64,000 nucleotides of DNA from Euphorbia lathyris (GCF_963576675.1 NC_088916.1:26883501-26947500), one strand, 5' to 3'; positions 10,996 to 22,302 are shown, counted from the stretch's first letter. A program made the numbers and translations. Notes: generated by a model from the sequence alone, not told the origin.

Positions 10996-12486
10996 CGTAG
11001 ACTTCATGTCAGTTCTTGAACTAAGAAACTTCTCAGAAGCTGAGAACGATGAATTTTGGATAAATGCGATGCAAGAGGAGCTCGATCAATTCAAAAGAAA
11101 CGAAGTATGGGATTTAGTGCCTAAACCAAGGAATCAAAAGACCATAGGAAAAAATGGATATTTCGTAATAAGCTAGATGAACAAGGAAACGTAGTTAGGA
11201 ACAAAGACAGACTTGTAGCTCAAGGTTACAGTCAGCAGGAAGGTATTGACTACGGTGAGACCTTTGCCCCTGTAGCTAGATTAGAAGATATAAGAATATT
11301 GTTTGCATATGCTAGCTTTATGAATTTTAAATTGTTCCAAATGGATGTCAAAAGTGCATTTCTTAATGGAGTTATAAATGAAGGGGTTTATGTTAGTCAG
11401 CCTCTAGGGTTTGAGGATCCAAAGTTCCTAAACCATGTATATAAACTCAAAAAGGCTTTGTACGGCCTGAAGCAAGCACCATGTGCTTGTTATGAAAGGC
11501 TGACCAGCTTCCTGCTGACTAGAAACTATATTAGAGGAAAAGCTGACACAACCTTATTCATTAAGAAAAAGGGTAAAGACACCCTGCTGGTGCAAATATA
11601 TGTGGATGATATTATTTTTGGTGCTACTAATGAGTCAATGTGCAAGGAATTTAGCAAGCAGATGCAAACTGAGTTTGAGATGTCTATGATGGGAGAACTC
11701 AACTTCTTCCTTGGACTTCAAATCAAACAAGGAAAAAACGGCATCTTTATCAGCCAGACTAAGTATGCCAAGGAGATATTGAAGAAATTCGAAATAGAAA
11801 ATTGTAGCAAATATCTACCCCAATGGGTACTGACACTGTAATTTGTGCTGATGAAAAAGGTAAGTCAGTAGACAGCAAGTTGTATCGAGGTATGATAGGC
11901 TCTCTACTCTATCTAACGGCAAGTAGGCCAGATATCCAATACTCAGTATGTTATTGTGCAAGATATCAAGCTGACCCTAAGAAATCTCATTACATAGCTG
12001 TAAAAAGAATCCTTAGATATTTGCAAAGCTCAGTGAATGCAGGTTTATGGTATCCTAATACAAATGATTTCACACTCATTGGATAGACTGACGCTGACTA
12101 TGGACGAGACAAGCTTGAACAAAAAAGCACTTCTAGAGGATGTCATTTCCTTGGAAGCTGTCTAGTATCTTGGTTCAGTAAGAAGCAGTCGTCAGTTGCC
12201 CTGTCAACAACTGAAGCTGAGTACATTGCTGTTAGAAGCTGTGTTGCCCAAGTCCTATGGATCAAGCAACAGCTGGATGATTATGGAGTTCAAACTAAAA
12301 CAATTGAAGTCAAATGTGACAGCAAAAGTGACATTGACTTATCAAAAATTCCAATCCAACACAGCAGGATGAAGCATGTCAGCATTAGGCATCACTTCAT
12401 CAGAGATCATGTACTCAAAGGTGAGATCAAGCTGACCTATGTTCCAACAGATGAATAACTTGCAGATATCTTCACGAAGCCATTGG
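10996..12486 (+). pseudogene. pol: Sirevirus-1 pol part 2: RT and RNase H, truncated
   Basis: This is the continuation of Sirevirus-1 pol after the gypsy insert. RT motifs are [20 protein letters not shown] and the catalytic YVDDIIFG, followed by the connection and the start of RNase H. Compared with Sirevirus-2 there is a 1-bp loss near 11147, a shift near 11800, TAG at 12084-12086 and a later CAA-to-TAA change near 12458. The reading ends in the TKPL block where family A begins at 12487, so the last residues and 3' LTR are missing. Confidence 0.85.
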
Positions 12487-12487
12487 T

Positions 12488-12510
12488 GATAGGGGTCAAA
12501 AACCCCTATC
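12488..12510 (+). repeat. Terminal hairpin of family A LTR
   Basis: GATAGGGGT and ACCCCTATC form a perfect 9-bp stem around CAAAA, one base inside the LTR end. The same hairpin is at 20128-20150 and 24717-24739 in A'. Confidence 0.75.
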
Positions 12511-13005
12511 TTTAGGTACGGTTTTTAGGTTAGTTTAGTCTAGTTTTCCTACAATAAGCGAGCAATTCTCGCATTTTTATGCATGTGTGCGTAATAGTTG
12601 TGTTTGGTATGCGTCCTGTTCAATTTTTGTAGTTTGAGGTCGTTTTCTAGTTGTTTTTGGGCAAATATCGCCAAAATAGCACGTATGTTAACTTTTAATT
12701 ATTTATTAAGGCTAATTGATCCACCAAAGGTCTCACTAAACGGAGTTTTCACTCAAATATAACGACTGGTGGGTCAATTTAGCCTTTGGACTAACGTTGT
12801 TTGGAGTTTATGTGCGTGTGCAGGTTAAAAAGGGATCAATTTCGGTCAAAAATCCAATCTCGGGGACCCCCCGGCAGTCGCTTGGTGAATTGGGCATGTC
12901 CAGAGCGCAAAAACTGGCCTCTGTAGGCCAGCTCGGTGAAGCTGTTTTCCAGCTCGTCCAGTAGCTCGGCGAGCTGGCTCGCCCAGCTCGGTGAGCTGTG
13001 CCTCG

Positions 13006-13029
13006 GGAATCAGTCTTTTGACTGATTCC
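13006..13029 (+). promoter_or_regulatory. Covarying hairpin upstream of family A TATA box
   Basis: GGAATCAGTC, TTTT, GACTGATTCC make a perfect 10-bp stem 85 bp upstream of the TATA box. A' has GGAATTGGTC, TTTTT, GACCAATTCC at the same place (19464-19488). Two base pairs differ and both arms have changed. The function is unknown. Confidence 0.7.
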
Positions 13030-13113
13030 TGGCCCCACGACTCCACATTTCGCTCCCGACTTCTCCACCTGCAACAGGAAACAAATCCAATTAGGTTTAG
13101 GACTCAAACACAA

Positions 13114-13121
13114 CTATAAAT
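13114..13121 (+). promoter_or_regulatory. Family A LTR TATA box
   Basis: ctataaat lies downstream of the hairpin cluster. A' LTR copies have a TATA-like sequence at the matching place on the minus strand (about 19370-19380 and 23957-23967). Confidence 0.55.
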
Positions 13122-14000
13122 ATGACCTTTTTATTGTAAATTAGACATCTTTTTCACCTTGAGAAAATCCTCTCCACCTCCTCCATCTCCTTCAACCTCC
13201 ATTGAAGACACCTCCTAAGCTCCGCTCACCGAGGATTTCTCAAGTTCCATCCTTAAGTCCTAGGAAGACGCTTGCATTGGTAGATAGGTTCCCTGAAAGG
13301 GATTTTTCTTCTTCTATATTCTGGCAAGCCTCTGATCCATGTTATGAATCCTAGGCTCATTGTATCTTCGTGACAATACTTTTCACCTTTAATATATGTT
13401 ATAGTTTTGTTTGTTCAATTGTTCTATTGCTTAAATCTTTGTCTTACGCTTTGTCTGATTGGTTTAACTCATTCGATAATCCCAAAATTAAGTTGGCACA
13501 TATTGCGAGTTGAATCTGACCTAGTCAGTGCCTATAGGATTGATGACCCTATAGAAGATTAAGCCCAAATTGCTGAGCCTCAGAGCTAGTTTCGGCCTTA
13601 CAATGGAATCACGAACTAGGGATCTCAGGAGGATAGGTAGGGTTAATCGCCTCGGACACAAGTGACTTAGATTAGGTTTTAATCCCGTTGTCTAAACAAT
13701 CTATTTTCATTATTATCGTATCACCTCATGTCCCTTCGGGCAATTACATTGGTAAATGATCACCTAGGAGTAGAATAACTTAGATAGGAATAGAAGTAAC
13801 TTAATTAGGAGTAGGGTAATTTAATCAAAACCAATTCAAACCCCCCATAGCCTAGATAACACCTGAGACCAAGTAGCTCGATACTTGCAGGAATAAATCC
13901 TGTGGATTCGATACCTGGACTTGTCCAGATTTTATTACTTGATAACAACGGGGTACACTTATCCCTTAGTGAGCCTTCTTACGGAGACGCATCAAGTTTT

Positions 14001-14018
14001 TGGCATCGTTGCTGGAGA
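14001..14018 (+). other. Decayed tRNA-Asp primer binding site
   Basis: tggcatcgttgctggaga differs from the intact tggcgccgttgccgggga by four substitutions, all G-to-A or C-to-T. The intact form is complementary to the 3' end of plant tRNA-Asp. Confidence 0.8.
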
Positions 14019-14231
14019 TTTATTTCTTCTGCAATATCGAACCAAAGGTCGATTTGTTAGTTTAGGCATTCCTATGTGAATATCCTTTGTTTATATCGTT
14101 TATACCTGTTTATATATAATTCTTTATACCTTCTATACTTGTTCATATCTTTTGTATTTGTTCATAACTGTATACTTTTACTTATCAACTTTTGTGCTAG
14201 AACTTCACTTTTTCTCAGCATTCTCTGATCA

Positions 14232-15046
14232 ATGAATTGGCAAGAAAGAGTCGAGTGGCAAGCTCAAAAGTTTACTATCCCATCAAGACAATACATTCAT
14301 GCCCTAGAGAATGAGGCTCCCAATCCCTCCATGGCTGAGTTAAATAAGAAAATGGATATCTTGATGGCGAAACTGAGCCTCAACACCAATGAAAGTGTAA
14401 GTTTTGTGGGTAATCACTAAAGGTACAATTCTAACCCCAATTCTAACCCCAATTCTTACAACTTTTATGATAGTGATTGGAGGAGACTTCAACACTCAAA
14501 TCTGTCCTACGGGAACTCTAACATGTTGAGGCTTCCAAATAGGTTTGTTAATGAGCACAGGGAAAACGAATTGGGAATGTTTCCTTACGAACAAGCAAGC
14601 CAAGTTCCTCCACAACCCTCTAGTTCACAAGATGAGGTGCTGTCCCTTTTGAAAGGAATATCAGCCCGACTTACAATCAATGAGGAGGTTTGCAAGGACT
14701 TGAGCAACCAATTGGCTCAAATAAACTATGAGATGCAAAAGCAATCCCGAGATGCTCTCCCAGACATGAAGGAAAACATAGAAATCCCACAAGGGGAATC
14801 AGCTCAAGCCATCTCCTTGAGTAACGACAAAAAGGTAGAACCAAGCCCACTGTCATATGCATCACTCAAGGTAAGTGAGGAACCGGAAGCGGTAAGCAAC
14901 CTCGGTTCAAAACCTAAAATCCTAAATCATGTGATAGAAATAAATGATCAAATCGAAGCTTGTGTATATCAACTACCTTTTCCTCAAAAGTTAGAAAAGT
15001 TTGGATTTACTCCTTGTTCAGAAGTTTTCATTCTCTTCGACCTACC
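14232..15046 (+). pseudogene. Family A ORF, N-terminal part, split by Sirevirus-2
   Basis: One frame runs from ATG 14232 with a single stop TAA at 14418-14420. It contains an Asn/Tyr-rich stretch (NSNPNSNPNSYNFYDSDW) like the linker in Athila gag, then a charged region and the block FGFTPC followed by FILFDLP. Sirevirus-2 enters in the Pro codon after FDL. The frame resumes at 52471 with RESKREQTKRFHNLF, which A' encodes in one uninterrupted ORF. The product is not recognised; it may be a remodelled gag of a non-autonomous family. Confidence 0.7.
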
Positions 15047-16489
15047 TGTTGAAACACCTTTCCACATGATTTTGATTTGACAAAATTATTTAAGTTAATC
15101 CCATGGTTAAGACAATTAAATTTAAGTGCTTTGATTTAATTGTACTAATGTGTTTGTTCAATGTTGAGTATATTAATAAATGAGAACGGGAATAAAAAAG
15201 TAAGACAGAACGAAGTCAGCATGAGCCACATAAGCTGAGTAGAACACGACTCGGCATCATAGAAGAAAAGTCTTTTTCAGAACAAACGCTTAAAGACGAA
15301 GCTGACCGAAGAAGCTGAGTAAAACATAACTCAGCCCTGTCAAAGGAGATCTTAAAGGCAACGTCAATTAAGTCAAGCTGAGTGTTCGTCAGGATAGCAC
15401 CAATGATCCGTTGACTAAAAGACAAACGCCCAACACAGGTCTGCATCAATTCAGAAGCCTCGAAATTACACCAAGAGACCTTCTCGAGACGCATGGATCA
15501 ACTGGCGTTTGGCAAGAAGACAAACCTGGCGCTAGAAGACGAAACCTGACGCTAGAAGACGAAGCCGACAAGCCTGACGCCTGCTAAATTCAGACGACAG
15601 GATTGGCGTGCAAACCTGTATACTGACCAATGAATGATGCAAGAAGACCGTTTGAATTCAACGGATATGTCCGAATTCAAATCATTGGAGCCTCAGATTT
15701 TGCTATAAAAGGACAAGTTCATCACTTGGATTTTTTGCCGAATTACAAAAAAGAAAAAAAGACAATCAAGATCTTCACTAAGTTAAAAGATCCAAAAGAG
15801 AAGCTGTCTGATTAGAAAAAGCAAGTTCTTACACCCAAATCCAATCTCTGTGTAAAAGTCTAGAGTGAATTTGTATTCATCTAAAGTATTCTTCGTTTAG
15901 ATAGAACAATCTTGTATCAATTGTAAAGGTTGAGAGAGTGAAGCTGAGTACTCGGTTTTAGTACTCAGTGGTAGAGAAAATCTAAGTGTTCGGTTATAGC
16001 ACTCAGTGGGATTGAGTAGACGAATAGAGGACGGTACTCTTGCATACTCAATTGCTTTGTAAACGGTTTGTGCTCTACTTTTAAAGAGCTCAGTAGTGGA
16101 TTGAAAAAGCCCGGAAGGATTCTGGGGACGGACGTAGGCGGTGAGGCCGAACCAGGATAAGACTGCTGAGTAATCTCTAACCCTTCTCTTGATATATATG
16201 TATGTGTTGCTTGCTTAAATTACTCAGTATATAATTTGTATAAGCCGACGCTGAGTAATCAGAGTGCCGAGTTGGAAGCTGACCTTAAGTGTTATTTCCC
16301 AACTCACAAGTGAAACAGTTCTAGTCAGCCTCTGACTAAAGCTGTCTTACATCACGCTCAGCGTTGCTGACCAAAACTAAGTGAAGTTATTTAAAGAGTT
16401 AAATTAAGTCAGCATAATTAAGCGAAAAATCTACATTAGTTCCTAACCCCCCCTTGGAACTAATCCTATTACATTACACGGGACCAACA
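15047..16489 (+). repeat. Sirevirus-2 5' LTR
   Basis: It runs from tgttgaaacacc to ggaccaaca, 1,443 bp. It has an imperfect palindrome at 15651-15681 (TTTGAATTC and GAATTCAAA) about 25 bp before the TATA box at 15704-15712. It is rich in ctgagt and actcagc words. Confidence 0.93.
15704..15712 (+). promoter_or_regulatory. Sirevirus-2 LTR TATA box
   Basis: tataaaagg is in the same context in both Sirevirus-2 LTRs (here and 51686-51694) and in Sirevirus-1. Confidence 0.6.
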
Positions 16490-16491
16490 AG

Positions 16492-16504
16492 TGGTATCAG
16501 AGCT
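16492..16504 (+). other. Sirevirus-2 PBS, initiator tRNA-Met
   Basis: tggtatcagagct starts two bases after the 5' LTR. Twelve bases match the usual tRNA-Met complement; the last is t instead of c. Confidence 0.88.
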
Positions 16505-16552
16505 CAGTAGCTCACTATTCAAGATAAAACTATCTTGAGCTGATCCCTGTAA

Positions 16553-18257
16553 ATGGCTGAGAACAGCACTCGTTTCCTTCTTGGAAATCAAACAACACAG
16601 ATACTCCCTGAGGGATTATCGATTAGTCGGCCTCCTCCGTTTTTCGGGTCAAACTATATATTTTGGAAAAACAAAATGAAAAACTTCATTTAGGCAACAA
16701 ACATGAGTGCATTGCTTGCTATAGTCCAAGGCCCGTTTGTTCCCTATGAAATTGTTGATGGAGTAAAATCTATCAAGAGTGAGTCTAAGTGGTCAGAGGA
16801 TGACCTTAAAAAGTTGCAAAATAATGCTTCGGCTATCAATATGCTTCACTGTGCGTTAGATGCTGCAGAGTACAACAAAATTTCAGGTTGTGAGTCAGCA
16901 CAGGAAATCTGGAAGAAGCTGGAGGTGACCTATGAAGGAACAAGCAAGGTCAAGGAGTCCAAGGTGAACCAACACATGAGACTATACGAGCTGTTTGAGA
17001 TGAATGAAAATGAAGACATCTCTGAGATGAACTCAAGGTTCACCAACATCATAAATGAGCTTAAGAGACTCGGCAAGAACTTCACAGAAGAAGAACAGGT
17101 GAATAAAATCTTGAGAAGTCTCCCCAAGAGCTGGCAAGCTAAGAAGACAGCTGTGGAAGAAGCTCAGGACCTGACCACATACAAATATGATGAGCTCATA
17201 GGATCTCTGCTGACCCATGAGATCTCCATGAAGAACTTTGAAGCTAAAGAGAAGTCTGAGGACAAGAAGCAAAAATCTCTTGTCATGAAAGCTGACTCAC
17301 CAGATGATGAGGAGATGGCAATGTTCACCAGAAAGATGAAGAAGCTGTTTAGAAAGAATGACAAGAAGCGATAAATACAAAGCTGAGTCCAACGACAATA
17401 GATACAAGAAGGACAGCTCGAAGCCTGTCACTTGCTTTGAATGCCATCAAACTGGGCACATAAAATCAAGATCTCCTACCTTAAAGAAGGACAAGAAAGG
17501 AAGAAGAAAGGCCATGGTGGCCACATGGAGTGACATCGATGAGTCAACCTCGTCAGAAGCTGATGCCACCAAGTCAGCAAACATTTGTTTCATGGCCGAT
17601 GAAGCTGCTGACAACTGCCAATCTGAGCAAGCTGACCTCTTAGATGAATCTGACCAAGAGGAACACTCCAATAAGGTAACATCTCTTCTTTTGCTTAGAA
17701 ATGAAATGGTTAATGCTCTGAGTGATCTCTATACACTGACCAAAAAGTGTAATAAGAAAATACGAGCACTCAGCAGGCGATGTGATGAGATTGAAGAAGT
17801 CAAACTGAGTGACCTCCGACATCTGCTTCAAGACAATACCAGGCAAGATGAAAATCTAAAAATCATGCATCGGTTTGTCTCGGAAGTCCAATCAGACTCT
17901 AAGAAGCTGAGAAAGGACATCACATCTATACAGAACCAGCTGAGTACATCGGCTTAGAAAAGGTTCTATCCAAATGCTGAGTATAAAGGTACTGGTCAGC
18001 ATAGACAGTACACTCAGCAGAACAGTCAGTGTGACTGTTGTGGAAAGAGAGGACACACTATAAATGTGTGTTGGTATGCTCAGCACCATCGTGCTGAACA
18101 AAAGAGGAAATACCCTCAAAGGGTAGTTTTTTGTGACTATTGTGGTAAAGATGGCCACACCATAAATGTACGCCGTCACAAAATGAAATATGATGCTTCA
18201 CCTTTTCACACTAACCAACGAGGACCCAAAAATAATTGGGTACCTAAAGATGAATAG
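16553..18257 (+). pseudogene. gag: Sirevirus-2 gag
   Basis: The true ATG at 16553 is present (MAENSTRF). A TAG at 16691-16693 lies early in the capsid region. Relative to Sirevirus-1 a 23-bp deletion near 17365 shifts the frame, and a further TAG is at 17955-17957. Zinc knuckle 1 has lost its last Cys (CFECHQTGHIKSRS) and knuckle 3 its last Cys (CDYCGKDGHTINVR); knuckle 2 is intact. A single in-frame TAG at 18255-18257 separates gag from pol, which suggests the active ancestor made Gag-Pol by stop-codon readthrough. Confidence 0.85.
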
Positions 18258-18263
18258 TTTAAA

Positions 18264-18421
18264 TTGCAGGTGAGCCTGAGATGTGCTGAGAAGTCAAAGC
18301 TATGGTATATTGACAGTGCATGCTCGAGGCATATGACTGGTGATGAAACTCAATTCATCACACTTGTGCATAAACGAAGAGGAAATGTAAGTTTCGGAGA
18401 CAACAAAAAGGGTAAGATAGT
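18264..18421 (+). pseudogene. pol: Sirevirus-2 protease start, cut by A'
   Basis: The frame reads WYIDSACSRHMTG, the Ty1 protease active site, and continues to KGKIV, where A' is inserted. It resumes in the same frame at 24741. Duplicated target bases are atagt. Confidence 0.88.
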
Positions 18422-20151
18422 TGATGCGTCCCCACCTAGGTTAGAGATGGGAACTCACTAAGGGATAAGTGTACCCCGTCGTTATCAAGTAATAAATTTC
18501 TGGTTTAAGTCCAGGTTATCGTCCACAGGATTTATTTCTGCAAGTACCGAGCTACTCGATCTCGGATGTTATCTAGGCTTAGGGGGTTTTGAGTTGGTTT
18601 GTTTATATTAATCTACTCCTAGGTTGAATTATACTAATCCTAGCTAAGTTATCTAATTCTAACTAAGTTATCTAATTCTAGCTAAGTTATTCTACGCCTA
18701 ACTAAGTTACTCTACCCCTAATTGATCTTTTACCAATGCAATTAACCGAATGAACATGAAGGGATACGATGATAATGAAAATAGAATGTTTAAACAATTG
18801 AATTGAAACTAAGTCACTTGTCTCCAAGGCGATTAACCCGACCTATCCTCCTAAAGTCCCTAGTTCGTGATTCCCTTGTAAGGCCGAAACTAGCTCTAAG
18901 GCTCAGTAATTTGGGCTTAATCTTCTATAGGGTTGTCAATCCTATAGGCACTGACTAGGTCAGATTCAGCTCGCAATATGTGCCAACCTAATTTTGGGAT
19001 TATCGAATGAGTAAACCAATCAGACAAAGCGTAAGACAAAGATTAAAACAATTGAATAAACAAGAACTATAATATATATCAAAGATGGAAACATTGTCAC
19101 GAAGTTACAATAAACCTAGAATTCATAGCATGTATCAGAGGCTAGACAGAATGTAAAAGAAGAAAAAATCCCTTTCAGGAAACCTGTCTACCAATGCAGG
19201 CGTCTTTCTAGGACTTAAGGATGAAGCTTGAGTAATCCTCGGTGAATGGAGCTTCGGAGGTGTCTTCAATGGAGGTTTGAAGGATATGGAGGAGGTGGAG
19301 AGGATTTCTCAAGGTGAAAAGCTAAGTAAATTACAAAGGAAAAAGATATCTAATTTACATTGGAAAAACCCTATTATAGACGCGGCTCGACCCTCATTTT
19401 GACCTATTTTCGTGTCCTCATTGATGTAGGAAGTCGTGGGGTCCATCGTGGCTTCGTGGGGGCGGAATTGGTCTTTTTGACCAATTCCCGCAGATCTGCT
19501 CGCCGAGCAGGGCGAGCTGCTCGGCGAGCAGGGCTACTCGCGACGAGCAGCGCCCTGCTCGGCGAGCAGGCCTCTGGCGGCCTGCTTGGCGAGCAGGCTC
19601 CTGCTCGCCGAGCAGGCCTCTGGTGGCCTGTTCGGCGAGCAGGCACAGCCTGCTCGGCGAGCAGGCACAATGCCTGGGCAGTGCCTGGGCGGTGCCTGGG
19701 CAGTGCCTGGGCTGCTCGCCGAGCAGCGCCCGGGCTGCGCGCCGATGCTCAATTCGCCGAGCGACTACCGGGGGTCCCCGAGACTCGATTTTTGCCTGAA
19801 ATTGATCATGTTTTAACCTGCACACGCACATAAACTCCAAACAACATTAGTCCAAGGGCTAAATTGACCCGCCAATCGTTTATTTGAGCAAACGCTTCGT
19901 TTGGTGCGACTTTTGACGGATCAATTAGCTTCAAAAGATAACAGAATTATAATATGCATGCCATTTTGGCCGTATTTGCCTAAATTGATCATAAAACGAG
20001 CCTAAACAACGAAAAGTAAATAAAACGTTTCCAATTTCTAACTAACTCACACAAAAGCATTTAAATGCGAGAATTGCTCGCTTATTAACTAAATAACGCT
20101 AAAACCCGTCCTAAAACCGTACCCAAAGATAGGGGTTTTTGACCCCTATCA
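18422..20151 (-). repeat. A' 3' LTR (minus orientation)
   Basis: It runs tgatgcgtcc to cccctatca, 1,730 bp. It contains GC-rich palindromes (ctcggcgagcagg units) at about 19490-19760, a perfect hairpin at 19464-19488 and tandem cagtgcctggg units near 19678-19712. Open frames across the GC-rich block are compositional, not genes. Confidence 0.92.
19464..19488 (-). promoter_or_regulatory. A' LTR hairpin
   Basis: GGAATTGGTC, TTTTT, GACCAATTCC form a perfect 10-bp stem. The second LTR has the same sequence near 24053-24077. On the element strand it lies about 85 bp upstream of the TATA-like sequence. Confidence 0.7.
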
Positions 20152-20166
20152 AACCTCCTCACACTT
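20152..20166 (-). other. A' polypurine tract
   Basis: On the minus strand AAGTGTGAGGAGGTT directly precedes the 3' LTR. B' has the closely similar AAGTGTGGAGATT at the same place. Confidence 0.8.
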
Positions 20167-21835
20167 AAAACTTTACTTGTCCCCAAGTAAACTAAAAAAA
20201 ACTAAACCCGCAATCACAAGCAAGCTAGAAAACCTCCCGGTTTGACTAGGTGCTTGACACAATTTCGAGCATCTGTAATTACATGCATTCGGAAATACAA
20301 AGTAGAGACACGATATCCAAAAGCCGCATTTCAATTATCATAGGTCATAGTTTTAAGCAAAAGGACACATGTTCAATTAAACGAGCTTGAGGGGATCGCT
20401 AAGTAAAACACCTCACCATAGGTAGTTCACTCATTCACACAATTTTGGTGGCTAAAGTGTTTACTCTCGGCTTATGTTCTTGCTTAGGATTACGTTGATT
20501 TTGCACGTTCATCCGAGTTCCTCTACTATGCTATATGATTCCAATGATATCAAAAACAGCCTCTAATCGGGGTTGTAATGTGGTTAGAGGGTTAAAGGTA
20601 CAACAAGGGTTAATAGTTCTAGCGCTACAAAAACAAAGTTCAAATGGCTTTAGCAAATATGAAGCGACTGAGCTTTTTATTCATCCCTTATTTTCTTTTT
20701 GGGATGTTTTCTTGAGACGTTTTTTTATTTTTAAGAACTGGGGAATGAAGTTCTTCCCTTTTGTTCGTCTCTTTTCTTTTCTTATCTTTTTCTGTTTTTC
20801 TCTTTTTCTTTTTGGGATAGTGATGCTCATTCACTTCTTAGCCTTTTGGCTTGCTACTGTAATGCCATAAACAAAGATAAAGCGCTAGAAGAAAACAAAG
20901 GCTCAATTTGAGCTTTGCAAAAATTTTGGGTTAAGTAGCAAACCAAGTTGTGGTTTGCAAAAATAGGTTAGAACGAAAGAAAAATCTATAAACTACAAAA
21001 ATATAGGCTCAAAGGGGCTTCCTAGAGTGGATGAAAAAGAAAAAATAAGGTAAAGAAAAGGGTTAATTCTAATGAGGCTGATTCATCGTTTATCATCTCA
21101 AATCATTGCATGTAGGTTCAACACAGTATTAGGTGCAAAATCTGTAATCTTCCACAAGTCAAAGCATTCACACAAAAATGTCAAGAAAAAGAGCTTTTTG
21201 ATGTTCGCTCTTAGGCTCAAATTCAGCTCACAATTCTTTGGGTTTCAATTTTTTTGTTTACTAGTTTTCCCCAAACTCAAGTTTAATATCACATGCCTTC
21301 AATTCTTAAGTTATCTACCTAAGTAATGATTTTAGCATTTCTTCAAAAGTAGGGTCTAAATGAAAACTTTAGCTCATGCTCTTACAGATACAAGGATTGT
21401 GTCCTACACCTAAACTAGTTGTCATGCAATCTTAGATTCGGTTCTCAGCCCTCAAGGACAAATAACGAAGTTTAGATTCGAAGGAGGTTCACGGTTTTAG
21501 GTCCTAAACATGCAAAACCTAGATAAAACCCGAAAAACGCAAAACTAAACTAGACACGACGCAACAAAAATTTAAAAATTATACAATTTTTGTAAGTTTT
21601 TCTACCCCTCCTCCTCACACTAAAAATATGCAATAAGTTCAAACATTGCATCACAAACCATAAAGTACAAGTGCAAAAAGTTAGGGTGGAGAAGAAAACT
21701 TACGGATTTTATCGCAATCGCCAAAAGCTTGACGATTTGCGGTGGCAAATTTTTTTTTTATTATTATTTTTATTATTATTTATTTATTTATTTTAGCTTC
21801 GTTCGGGAAAAAAATCCCGAACCGTTGCTTATCTC
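20167..21835 (-). other. A' non-coding interior
   Basis: AT-rich sequence with homopolymer runs lies between the GC-rich palindrome block and the polypurine tract. No conserved domain is seen on either strand; short open frames have no supporting motif. It probably serves only as transcript body. Confidence 0.5.
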
Positions 21836-22015
21836 GGCCGAGCAGCGGGCTGGGCGCCAGCGCCCAGCGGCGGGCTGGGCGCAGTGCCCAGCGATGTGCT
21901 GGGCGCAGTGCCCAGCGGCGTGCTGGGCGCCAGCGCCCCATGGCATGCTGGGCGCAGTGCCCAGCGGCGGGCTGGGCGCCAGCGCCCAGCTCGCGGCGAG
22001 CTGGGCCTCCTGGGG
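21836..22015 (-). repeat. GC-rich palindrome array in A' interior
   Basis: About seven units of a 20- to 24-bp repeat, each built on GCTGGGCGCCAGCGCCCAGC or a one- or two-base variant, are nearly perfect palindromes. They lie between AT-rich homopolymer tracts. Open frames through the array are by-products of composition. The arrangement recalls the palindrome cluster in the same element's LTR but with a different stem sequence. Confidence 0.8.
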
Positions 22016-22302
22016 CCAAATTTTTTTTTTTTTAAAATTTTATTTTAAACCTGAAAACTTAAAAATAAAATAAAAAATAAAAACAAAATAAAAGAAAACT
22101 AAACAACTAAAAAAAATTTATTTATTTATTTATTTTTTAAAAACGAACACCTTAAAAAAAACGTAAAAGAAAACTAAAAAGACTAAACTAAAAGATCAAT
22201 GTATAATCTAAATAAAACAAACCTGAAAAGTTTTATTAAAACTTGGGTTGCCTCCCAAGAAGCGCTACGTTATAGTCGGTGAGCTCGACATAGAATTCCC
22301 GC

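Larger units (their letters stand above)
687..12486 (+). mobile_element. Sirevirus-1: Ty1/copia retrotransposon, 5' LTR to RNase H, 3' end displaced
   Basis: Order is 5' LTR, PBS for initiator tRNA-Met, gag with three zinc knuckles, protease, integrase, RT and RNase H, the Ty1/copia order. The long gag and close match to Sirevirus-2, which has a third ORF, place it in the Sirevirus lineage. A minus-strand gypsy element interrupts it at 5372-10995 (TSD cgtag at 5367-5371 and 10996-11000). At 12486, inside the last part of RNase H, a family A element begins; the remaining pol, any third ORF and the 3' LTR should lie beyond 64000. It carries nonsense codons and frameshifts and is inactive. Confidence 0.85.
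12487..13994 (+). repeat. Family A 5' LTR
   Basis: It starts tgataggggtc and ends gacgcatca, the reverse complement of the A' LTR ends, and is 1,508 bp against 1,719-1,730 in A'. It carries a terminal hairpin (12488-12510), a cluster of agctcggcgagct-type palindromes (about 12940-13000), a 10-bp hairpin (13006-13029) and a TATA box (13114-13121). It has no coding potential. Confidence 0.85.
12487..15046 (+). mobile_element. Family A Athila-like element, 5' part
   Basis: It has an LTR at 12487-13994, a decayed tRNA-Asp PBS and an ORF that is split by Sirevirus-2 at 15047 and resumes at 52471. Family A copy A' (18422-24740) has matching LTRs and a matching ORF end. The tRNA-Asp PBS is typical of Athila-type Ty3/gypsy elements. 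No protease, RT or integrase is seen in the visible part. The five bases before it are attgg (12482-12486); the matching duplication and 3' LTR should lie beyond the window. Confidence 0.8.

Noticed and set aside
19360..19840. Long overlapping open frames on both strands in the A' LTR (also 23988-24429)
   Set aside because: They follow a GC-rich repeat of ctcggcgagcagg units; the low-complexity Ala/Arg/Gly-rich translations on several frames and the absence of any domain indicate composition, not coding.
21836..22015. CRISPR-like array
   Set aside because: Units are adjacent palindromes with no unique spacers, inside a plant retroelement.
21729..22073. Open frames over the GC-rich array in the A' interior
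   Set aside because: Open on three frames because of the palindromic repeat; no start context or domain.
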